A DNA stretch of 64,000 nucleotides, taken from NCBI GenBank assembly GCA_044464765.1, contig JBIQKZ010000002.1:1-64000 (forward strand), in the 5' to 3' direction. Source of the stretch: JBIQKZ01 sp044464765. Its GTDB lineage: Bacteria; Pseudomonadota; Gammaproteobacteria; Burkholderiales; Burkholderiaceae_B. Position numbers and translations under genes: made by a program. The notes under the pieces are model-generated. The model saw only the letters and a program-made list of their open reading frames with translations. It did no database searches and was not told the origin of the DNA. Shown here piece by piece: positions 17,130-24,491 of the stretch (the first letter of the stretch is position 1; each line of letters begins with the position of its first letter).

Positions 17130-18106
17130 TACTTAAGGAAGTCCGGATTGAAATCGTCGTAGCTGATTGGTTTGAGATCGGACTCGAACGTCAGCGTATC
17201 AGTTTGCAATTTCTCGAACTCGTCTTCGCTGAATCGTGGATGCGTCACGACGGATTCGACCAGACGCGCGGCATTATGCGTGATCAGGTCGGGGTCGATA
17301 TTCGGATAGAGCTTGATCAGGGTTTCTTCGCGCTGTGCCGCGTCGTTGGCGGCAATGTCAGCCGCTTTCAGTGTAGCCTGCACAAACTTGCGCACAAGCT
17401 CCGGATTGTCTTTAGCCCAACTATCCAGGCCGATCAGCGCCAGACTGGCAATGCGCGAGTTGCGCCAGTCGTGCACCGGCGTGAACTGCTGTTCGGCGGT
17501 CAGCACCTCGACGCCCGACACCATGCCGGCGTCGACATGGCCGGCCTTGATAGCCGCCAGGTTATTGGCTGAACCGCCAATGCCGATAATGCTGGCGTCT
17601 TTTGCCGGATCCAGTCCAGCACGGCTAAGCGCAAGACGCACCAAACCATCGGTTTTGCTTCCCGGGCTTGTAATGCCGATCTTTTTGCCTTTCAGGTCGG
17701 CGATGCTTTTTGCCGGACTGTCTTTGGGGCCGAATAGCACATAGCTGGTGATATTGGACAAGGGCACAATCACATGGGCATCCAGGCCACGATTGGTGAG
17801 CCGAATAACGTGTTCCGGAGAACAGATGCATACGTCCACCGCCTTGCCGGCAAGCGCCTGCACGGCCGGAGCACCGCCTTTGAAGGTAATGAGCTCGGCA
17901 TCGATGCCGGCGTCTTCGTAGAAACCTTTTTCCAGCGCAATCGCAACGGCAATGGATTCGTTGTTCAACGGGCCAAACGCACCGATACGCAGTGAGTCCT
18001 GAGCCTGGGCCGGCGCTGCAGCTAACGCCAGCATGGCCGCCAACAGGGCGAAGCGAAGATCGAAAGGCTTGGACAAGAAGCGTATGAATTTATCGTAGAT
18101 AGGCAT
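17129..18106 (-). CDS. ABC transporter substrate-binding protein, NMT1/SsuA-like
   Basis: A 325-residue periplasmic binding protein whose signal peptide ends AAAPAQA. The mature part has LRIGAFGPLNNESIAVAIALE, IALEKGFYEDAGIDAELI and DLKGKKIGITSPGSKTDGLV, which are NMT1/SsuA/TauA hallmarks. Members bind sulfonates, nitrate, pyrimidine precursors, riboflavin or aromatic acids; nothing here decides among them. The ATG at 18106 is chosen over an in-frame extension to 18250, which would not place a signal peptide at the N-terminus. A TTGACA (minus strand, about 18205-18210) could serve as a -35. Confidence 0.9.
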   Translation of the reverse strand: MPIYDKFIRFLSKPFDLRFALLAAMLALAAAPAQAQDSLRIGAFGPLNNESIAVAIALEKGFYEDAGIDAELITFKGGAPAVQALAGKAVDVCICSPEHVIRLTNRGLDAHVIVPLSNITSYVLFGPKDSPAKSIADLKGKKIGITSPGSKTDGLVRLALSRAGLDPAKDASIIGIGGSANNLAAIKAGHVDAGMVSGVEVLTAEQQFTPVHDWRNSRIASLALIGLDSWAKDNPELVRKFVQATLKAADIAANDAAQREETLIKLYPNIDPDLITHNAARLVESVVTHPRFSEDEFEKLQTDTLTFESDLKPISYDDFNPDFLK

Positions 18107-18527
18107 GGCAGATCTTCTAGGGTAGTTTAGGGCCGCACGGGCCGGATCAAGAGCGGTGCGCAACGATGAGAAATCGCCCGGCACATCGTTCGATATTAAT
18201 AGAATGTCAATATAACAACCACAAATTATTTTGAATAAGGATATGCGCATGGGACGGCTGCGAACAAGGCTGAGAACACCTAAGTACGCACTGTCGCCTC
18301 AAAGCTCAAAGACCTCAAAGCTCAAAGGTTAGCGGCCACTGCCAGCAGTCAGAAGTCACAAAAACTTCTGATGAATTTTGCCCGGTAATCTGGTACGCTT
18401 TGGCCAGGAGACGCTGTAATTCATTATTACGCTACCCGCCCGAATGGCGGAAACCGCCTGTTTATAAAAGGGAACAGGCGGTTTTCTTCTGTTCGCGCAC
18501 ACGCGTAATGCGATTCTGGAGAAAACA
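18107..18527 (+). other. 421-bp divergent intergenic region with repeat and hairpin
   Basis: The left part should hold the promoter of the leftward importer operon (AT-rich, with a TTGACA on the minus strand). At 18297-18327 the 15-mer CCTCAAAGCTCAAAG occurs twice with a 16-bp period. At 18451-18484 a strong hairpin precedes the sulfatase gene and is listed separately. No open frame here has a plausible start, composition or homology, and no riboswitch (including a TPP motif) was recognised. Confidence 0.6.
18451..18484 (+). terminator. Hairpin with T-rich tail in the sulfatase leader
   Basis: AAACCGCCTGTT (18451-18462) pairs perfectly with AACAGGCGGTTT (18473-18484) across a 10-nt loop, followed by TCTTCTGTT. 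It resembles an intrinsic terminator reading rightward into the sulfatase, whose TTG start is only 44 nt further on. It could be an attenuator for the sulfatase-FGE operon or the end of a short upstream transcript. The promoter of the operon is not obvious. Confidence 0.6.
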
Positions 18528-20711
18528 TTGCTTAAGACAGTTCCAGCTTTACTCGCGCCGGTTGTTGCCGCGCTTGCCTTAACGGCTTGCAATAGTGGTG
18601 GCACGGATGTTGCTTCGAACGAGCCCAAGAAGCCCAACATTCTGTTCGTCATCATGGACGACGTGGGCATCGACCAGATGAAGGTCTTTGGCTATGGCGG
18701 TGAAATGTCGCCCATTTTGCCGAATATAAACACCGTCGCACATGCCGGGATACGCTTTCGCAATACATGGTCCATGCCGGAATGCTCGCCGGGGCGCGCC
18801 GCTTTTTTTGTCGGCCGCTACCCGTTGCGCACGAATATGAACCAGGCCATCGGCCCCCGGGATCTGGCCAACTCTCATCTATCGCCATACGACGTCACCG
18901 CGCCCAAGCTGCTGAAGCAGGCCGGCTATCAAAACGCAATGTTCGGCAAGTTCCACTTGGGCGGCCCGGAAAACAACGAGGCGGAATACTCCTTGCCCAG
19001 CGTTCTCGGGTGGGACTACTTCTATGGCTGGATCGGCGGTCTGCCCGGCTCGAATGACCGCACGGTTGGCGGCTACGACAAGGCCGGCACACACATGTGC
19101 GGCTTCATTCCCGACGAGGTTGCCGGCGGTGCAAAAAGCGGCGCCTGCTATCAGCCCGACGGCACGTGCACGGTTAAAACCCGCACCTCTCTCGATCAGG
19201 ATGCCGCCGGCTTGCAATGCATAGCCTCAGGCGGGCTTTTGGTGCCCAACGAGCCGTGCGGCGACATGCCGGGGTATCTTGATTTCGATATCGAGAATGC
19301 TTATTACGTCTCGCCGTTGGTGGTGATAAAAAACGGCAAGACCGAAGTGGTGAAGCTGTCCGACCCCAGAGCCCGGGGCTATCGCACCACCATTGAAACC
19401 GATGCGGCCATCGAATGGATCAATTCGCGGCCAGCCGATAAGCCCTGGATGGCTACCGTCAGTTATAGCGCTGTCCATACACCCTGGCAACAACCACCCA
19501 AACGGCTGGTGCCGCTAGCCCCAGGTGGCGTAAGCCCGCTCGACAGACTCAGTTGCACCGACGATGGCCCGCGCGGGCCACTTGATCCGCGCATTATTCA
19601 GGATCGCATGACCGAGGCCCTGGATACCGAGTTCGGCCGCTTGCTGGTCGAGACCGGCCTGGCCACCTACAACGCCGACGGCAGTCTGCACTACGATCCC
19701 GCCGCAACGGATACCGTCGTTGTCATCGTCGGCGATAACGGCAGCCTGGCCGCCGCCGTCAAGGTGCCTTTCGATCCGTCACGGGCCAAGGGTTCCGCCT
19801 ACCAAACCGGGGTATGGGATCCTCTGATCATCGCCGGCCCGCAAGTGGTTCAGCCTGACCGCGAAGTCGATCACATGGTCAACATGGTTGACCTGTTCGA
19901 GTTCTTTGGCGAGCTGGCCGGTCTGGACGCACACAAGGAAGTGCCGCACACCATCGACTCGGTCGGCATCCTGCCTTATCTTACCGACCCGGGGCAGGCC
20001 AGTCTGCGCACCATCAATTTCACCATGGGCGGCTTGAACCTGCAGGCCAACGGCGGCAGGAACGGGCCTTGCGTGATGAGCACGGCATGCACCGTCATCC
20101 CCACCTCCAAGAGCGTGTGCGAAGACAATATGGGTGTGTATTGGGGCGAGGGCTACACGGATGCGTCGGTCATACCCACTACCCCCCCTGGCGTAGGCTA
20201 CGCAACATGCGCCGACGTGAACGAAGCGCGCTACTACGCGGTGCCCCCCCAAGAACACCTGACCCTGGTGCCCGAGTCCAGTATTGCCATTCGCAACGAA
20301 CGCTACAAGCTGGTGGTCAATAGCAGCGTAGATTTCGACCGCGCCTCCGAGACCCAAAAGGAATTCGTCAGCGAAGAACTCTTCGAGATCAACCAAGCTG
20401 CTCCCGACCCCTTGCTCGATACCGCAGGTCGTAATCTATTGCCAGCGACCGATCCCCAGCTCCAGGCCGTTTACAAAGACTTGCGCACCAAGCTCGACGA
20501 CATGCTTGCCTCCAGCCCAGAATGCCCGGGCGATGGCAATATGGATGGCGTCGTCGATGCCAAGGATCTTGCCAACTGGGCACAGATCGCGAACGGCTGG
20601 GGTAAGTCCAGCATGTACGATTTCAACCTCGACGGGCTCACCGACGCCCAGGATCGCAAAATCATCGAGGACAATCTAGGTACCTGCCCCAAGAGCCATG
20701 GCCTCTACTAA
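18528..20711 (+). CDS. Lipoprotein sulfatase with C-terminal dockerin-like domain
   Basis: This 727-residue protein starts at a TTG preceded by GGAG. A signal peptide ends in the lipobox LTAC (Cys21), predicting a lipid anchor. The alkaline-phosphatase-fold sulfatase domain has the metal aspartates Asp44-Asp45 (VIMDDVG), the formylglycine motif C-S-P-G-R with Cys86, GKFHLGG (Lys141, His143), a VHTPW histidine and VGDNGS. The Cys-type motif requires oxidation by a formylglycine-generating enzyme, which is encoded by the overlapping next gene. Residues about 663-727 hold two calcium-loop repeats (starting at Asp669 and Asp698, each D-x-N-x-D-G-x-x-D-A-x-D) as in type I dockerins, which is unusual for this group. 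The sulfate-ester substrate is unknown. A lipid anchor plus T2SS proximity suggests surface or periplasmic action. Confidence 0.9.
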   Translation: MLKTVPALLAPVVAALALTACNSGGTDVASNEPKKPNILFVIMDDVGIDQMKVFGYGGEMSPILPNINTVAHAGIRFRNTWSMPECSPGRAAFFVGRYPLRTNMNQAIGPRDLANSHLSPYDVTAPKLLKQAGYQNAMFGKFHLGGPENNEAEYSLPSVLGWDYFYGWIGGLPGSNDRTVGGYDKAGTHMCGFIPDEVAGGAKSGACYQPDGTCTVKTRTSLDQDAAGLQCIASGGLLVPNEPCGDMPGYLDFDIENAYYVSPLVVIKNGKTEVVKLSDPRARGYRTTIETDAAIEWINSRPADKPWMATVSYSAVHTPWQQPPKRLVPLAPGGVSPLDRLSCTDDGPRGPLDPRIIQDRMTEALDTEFGRLLVETGLATYNADGSLHYDPAATDTVVVIVGDNGSLAAAVKVPFDPSRAKGSAYQTGVWDPLIIAGPQVVQPDREVDHMVNMVDLFEFFGELAGLDAHKEVPHTIDSVGILPYLTDPGQASLRTINFTMGGLNLQANGGRNGPCVMSTACTVIPTSKSVCEDNMGVYWGEGYTDASVIPTTPPGVGYATCADVNEARYYAVPPQEHLTLVPESSIAIRNERYKLVVNSSVDFDRASETQKEFVSEELFEINQAAPDPLLDTAGRNLLPATDPQLQAVYKDLRTKLDDMLASSPECPGDGNMDGVVDAKDLANWAQIANGWGKSSMYDFNLDGLTDAQDRKIIEDNLGTCPKSHGLY

Positions 20712-21858
20712 GCCGGCCCGACGCCGTATGTTGATAGGTGGCGGCGCCCTGCTTGGGGCGCTGGTTGCCGGTGGGGCGGCGGCATGGCTGATCTGGCCGC
20801 CTTCTCAGCCCCAACCGTCCGAACCCGTGGTCATTCTTGGTGATGGCGTGTCTACCCCCAAGGGGATGGCCTGGGTGCCGGGCGGTGTTTTCCTGATGGG
20901 CAGCGACAGCAAGCTGGCGCAGCCCAACGAGGGCCCGGCCCATCCCGTCAAGGTGCACGGCTTCTGGATGGATGTCACCCACGTAACGAACGACCAGTTT
21001 GCCGAGTTTGTCCGGCAAACGGGCTATGTCACCACGGCCGAACAAAAGCCCGACTGGGAAACCATACGGGTGCAACTGCCGCCGGGCATACCCAAGCCGC
21101 CCGACGACGTTCTAGTGGCGGGCGCCATGGTGTTTGTCGGCACCAAAGGCCCCGTCAACTTGCAAGACTATTCCCAATGGTGGCGCTATACGCCCGGCGC
21201 CGACTGGCGCCATCCCCAAGGCCCGGGCAGTTCCATCGAAGGCAAGGGCAATCATCCCGTCGTGCAGGTCAGCTATGTCGATGTCCAGGCCTATGCCAAA
21301 TGGGCGGGCAAGCGGCTGCCTACGGAAGCCGAGTGGGAATTCGCCGCGCGAGGCGGGCTTGAGCAAGCCACGTATGTGTGGGGCGACGAACTCATGCCCA
21401 ACGGCGAAATGCAGGCCAATTACTGGGACACGCGACAACGCACCTTCCCGGTGGTCAGCCCCCAGGCCGGCGGCGCGGCCAACACCGTACCGGTGGGCAC
21501 ATTCCTGCCCAATGGCTACGGCCTGGCCGACATGACAGGCAATGCCTGGCAATGGGTGGCCGACTGGTACCGATCCGATTATTTCGCCATGCAGGCAAGC
21601 CAAGGAAAAGGCCCGGTCGACAACCCGCAGGGGCCCAGCAAGTCGTTCGATCCATCCGAACCTGGCGTGCCGGTGGATGCGCCCAAGCGGGTGATTCGCG
21701 GCGGTTCCTTCCTGTGCAACGAATCGTACTGCCTTTCCTACCGGCCAAGCGCACGACGCAGCTCCGACCCCTACAGCCCGATGTCCCACTTGGGCTTCCG
21801 GCTGGTCAAAGACGCATCGGCGCCGCAACTCGCGAAAGTTAACGAATCATCTGGTTGA
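20698..21858 (+). CDS. Membrane-anchored formylglycine-generating enzyme (SUMF1/FGE family)
   Basis: A 386-residue protein. The N-terminal basic stretch (ARRRMLIGG) and one hydrophobic segment (about 11-34) act as a signal anchor, possibly a Tat signal. The FGE-sulfatase fold follows, with GGVFLMGSD, RLPTEAEWEFAARGG and GNAWQWVADWY. The two catalytic cysteines of FGE are present in GGSFLCNESYC (Cys340 and Cys345), followed by SHLGFR, so it should be a true copper-dependent FGE rather than an inactive SUMF relative. It overlaps the sulfatase gene by 14 nt and its 3' end overlaps the convergent gspF by 20 nt. Likely role: converting Cys86 of that sulfatase to formylglycine in the cell envelope. 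Confidence 0.93.
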   Translation: MASTKPARRRMLIGGGALLGALVAGGAAAWLIWPPSQPQPSEPVVILGDGVSTPKGMAWVPGGVFLMGSDSKLAQPNEGPAHPVKVHGFWMDVTHVTNDQFAEFVRQTGYVTTAEQKPDWETIRVQLPPGIPKPPDDVLVAGAMVFVGTKGPVNLQDYSQWWRYTPGADWRHPQGPGSSIEGKGNHPVVQVSYVDVQAYAKWAGKRLPTEAEWEFAARGGLEQATYVWGDELMPNGEMQANYWDTRQRTFPVVSPQAGGAANTVPVGTFLPNGYGLADMTGNAWQWVADWYRSDYFAMQASQGKGPVDNPQGPSKSFDPSEPGVPVDAPKRVIRGGSFLCNESYCLSYRPSARRSSDPYSPMSHLGFRLVKDASAPQLAKVNESSG

Positions 21859-23050
21859 TTTCGATGATCGGCATCATTACCGCCAGCACAATCATCATCA
21901 CAATGCCGCCCATCACCAGGATCATCAAGGGTTCAAGCAGAGCCGTCATGGTCATGGCCCGGCGCTCCAGCTCCGTGGAAAGTGTTCGCGCCGCGCGGTC
22001 CAGCATCGCGGGCAATTCACCCGTTCGCTCGCCGCTGCCCACTAGGTGGATCAACAACGGAGGAAACACTTTCTGCGCTGCCAGCGCGGGCGCCAGCGGG
22101 CTGCCTTCACGAACGCGCTGGGTGGCCTCATCCACAGCCACGCGCAGCTTGTCGTTGCTAAGGGTTCGGCCGGCTGCTTCCAGCGCAGCAAGCAGAGGCA
22201 CACCGCTGCCAACCAGAATGGCAAGTGTGGCGGCATAGCGTGCGGTATTTACGCCCAACGCATAGCGCCCGACCAGCGGCATGCGCAAGATTCTGGCATG
22301 CCAGGCAAGGCGGGCGGCAGGATTGCGTAGATGCCAGCGCCATAAAGAGAACACGGCAATAATGGCAACGGCGGCGACCAGCCCCCAGTCTTGAACGAAA
22401 CCGCTGGCGGCCAGCATGATGCGGGTCAGGAGCGGCAAGGTTTGATGCGTTTGGGCGAAGGCTCCCACCACCTGGGGCACGACATAGCTAAGCAGGAAGA
22501 TCACAATGCCGATGGACACGACCGTGACGATGATCGGGTAGATGAATGCCGTCAGGATCTTGTTTCGCAAGGCGCCGCGCGACTCGATGTAATCGGCCAG
22601 TTTTTCCATGACTTGCGATAGATCGCCTGATTTTTCACCGGCGTCGATCAGGGCGCGATAAATGGGCGGAAAATCGCGTGGGTGGCCCGCCAATGCGTCG
22701 CCCAGCCGGTGACCGGCACGGATATCCGAACGAACCGAAGCCAATGTATGGGCCACATGCTGGCGTTCCGCCTGCTCGATAGTGGCGCTCAGCGCGGCTT
22801 CCAGTGGCAGGCTCGCAGCCAGCAGACTGGCCAGTTGGCGTGTCAGCCAGCCCAGATCCGATTCGCTGATTCTTGGCCCTTTGAACACCTGCCCGGTTTT
22901 TGAACGCCCGCCGCCGGTCGGCCGCAACGACAAGGGCAGCAAGCCGCGCGAGCGCAGGGTCTGCCGGGCATTGCGCTCGCTGTCGGCATCGATCAGCCCG
23001 CGCTCGACACGACCGGCAGCATTGGAGGCCTCGTATTGATAGGTAGGCAT
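21839..23050 (-). CDS. gspF: Type II secretion inner-membrane platform protein GspF
   Basis: A 403-residue polytopic protein that opens MPTYQYEASNAAGRVERGLIDADS, typical of GspF/PilC. The two homologous GspF domains are at about 70-195 and 273-395, each ending in hydrophobic helices; the motif ALIDAGEKSGDLSQVMEKLADY marks the first and GSGERTGELPAMLDRAA the second. It anchors the secretion ATPase GspE to the membrane. It is the last gene of the operon; its stop lies within the 3' end of the opposing FGE gene. Confidence 0.95.
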   Translation of the reverse strand: MPTYQYEASNAAGRVERGLIDADSERNARQTLRSRGLLPLSLRPTGGGRSKTGQVFKGPRISESDLGWLTRQLASLLAASLPLEAALSATIEQAERQHVAHTLASVRSDIRAGHRLGDALAGHPRDFPPIYRALIDAGEKSGDLSQVMEKLADYIESRGALRNKILTAFIYPIIVTVVSIGIVIFLLSYVVPQVVGAFAQTHQTLPLLTRIMLAASGFVQDWGLVAAVAIIAVFSLWRWHLRNPAARLAWHARILRMPLVGRYALGVNTARYAATLAILVGSGVPLLAALEAAGRTLSNDKLRVAVDEATQRVREGSPLAPALAAQKVFPPLLIHLVGSGERTGELPAMLDRAARTLSTELERRAMTMTALLEPLMILVMGGIVMMIVLAVMMPIIEINQMIR

Positions 23051-23069
23051 GGCGATTCCGTCCTGGTGC

Positions 23070-24491
23070 TCAAGCGTCGCGCGTTACGCGAGAGATTTCA
23101 TCGTCGGTCGTAATGCCCTGTGCAATCCAGCGGATGCCGTCCTGGCGCAAACTGCGCAGGCCCGTGCGTTGGGCCGCCTGACGCAGCGTGGGCTCATCGG
23201 CTTCGGCATGAATCAGGCTGCGCGCCTCGTCATCGACGGTGAAAAGTTCATGCACCCCCGTGCGTCCGCTATAGCCCGTGTGGCTGCACGACGTGCATCC
23301 GCCCGGTTTCCAGGCCGCCGTGCCGTCGGGATTGGATACCTTGCAATGCGGGCAGAGCTTGCGGATCAGGCGCTGCGCCAGCACGCCCCGCAAGGTAGAG
23401 GCCAGAAGGAAAGGCTCCACCCCCATGTCGGTCAGGCGGGTCACCGCCGAGATCGCATCGTTGGTGTGCAGGGTGGCCAGCACCAGGTGGCCGGTCAATG
23501 AGGCCTGCACGGCAATCTGCGCCGTTTCCAGATCGCGGATTTCACCGATCATGATGACGTCGGGATCCTGGCGCAAAATGGCACGCAGGGCGGCGGCGAA
23601 TGTCAGGTCGATGCGCGAATTCACCTGGGTCTGGCCAATGCCGGGCAGGTCGTACTCGATCGGGTCTTCCACGGTAAGAATATTGGTCGTGCCCGCGTCC
23701 AGGCGACCCAGGGCGGCGTAGAGCGTGGTGCTCTTGCCACTGCCGGTGGGGCCGGTCACCAGCACGATGCCGTGCGGCTGATGAATCAGTTCATCCAATT
23801 GGGCCATCACATCGGGCGCCATGCCCAGGCGCTCAAGTTCCAGGCGGCCGGCTTCCTTGTCCAGCAAGCGCAACACGGCGCGTTCGCCGTGGCCGGTGGG
23901 CAGGGTGGACACCCGCACGTCGATGGGGCGGCCACCCACGCGCAAGGCAATACGGCCGTCCTGGGGCAGGCGCTTTTCCGCAATGTCCAGGCTGGCCATG
24001 ATCTTGATACGCGAAACCAGCGCGTTATGCAGCGCACGGCGTGGGCTGACGATATCCCGCAAGGCGCCGTCCACGCGGTAACGCACCACCGAATGCGTTT
24101 CAAAGATTTCAAGGTGGATGTCGCTGGCCCCATCGCGCGCGGCCTGGGTGAACAGGGCGTTGATCATGCGAATAACGGGTGCGTCGTCGTGGGCTTCAAG
24201 CAAGTCTTCGACCTCGGGCATATCCTGCATCAGCCGATCCAGATCGATTTCGTTGCCGGCGGCATCCACGACGGCGGCGGCATCGCCCGTTTGCGCGTAG
24301 GCGGCGGCAAGCAAGGTATCCAATTCGCTGTCCGGAACTTCCCGGTGGGGCAGCTCGCCGTGATGGCGGCGAACCTCGGCAAGCGCCCAACTGGGCGTGC
24401 GCGCCGAGTGAACCAGGACAAGCCCCCCCGAACCCGGCTGGATCAGGGCTCGATGGGCGCGTGCCCAGGCATAGGGAAGCCGGCTGTTCAT
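23070..24491 (-). CDS. gspE: Type II secretion ATPase GspE
   Basis: A 473-residue hexameric secretion ATPase. Walker A is GPTGSGKST (247-255), with the Asp box and Walker B region around RQDPDVIMIGEIRDLETA (308-325), the His box TLHTND (about 340-345) and the tetracysteine zinc site (Cys380, Cys383, Cys399, Cys402). The N-terminal GspL-binding region is shorter than in Vibrio EpsE. It overlaps gspD by ATGA (24488-24491) and drives pseudopilus assembly from the cytoplasmic face. Confidence 0.96.
   Translation of the reverse strand: MNSRLPYAWARAHRALIQPGSGGLVLVHSARTPSWALAEVRRHHGELPHREVPDSELDTLLAAAYAQTGDAAAVVDAAGNEIDLDRLMQDMPEVEDLLEAHDDAPVIRMINALFTQAARDGASDIHLEIFETHSVVRYRVDGALRDIVSPRRALHNALVSRIKIMASLDIAEKRLPQDGRIALRVGGRPIDVRVSTLPTGHGERAVLRLLDKEAGRLELERLGMAPDVMAQLDELIHQPHGIVLVTGPTGSGKSTTLYAALGRLDAGTTNILTVEDPIEYDLPGIGQTQVNSRIDLTFAAALRAILRQDPDVIMIGEIRDLETAQIAVQASLTGHLVLATLHTNDAISAVTRLTDMGVEPFLLASTLRGVLAQRLIRKLCPHCKVSNPDGTAAWKPGGCTSCSHTGYSGRTGVHELFTVDDEARSLIHAEADEPTLRQAAQRTGLRSLRQDGIRWIAQGITTDDEISRVTRDA

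Noticed and set aside
18107..18250. TPP riboswitch upstream of the NMT1-type binding protein gene
   Set aside because: The conserved CTGAGA and downstream ACC/GATCTGG elements are absent on the minus strand.
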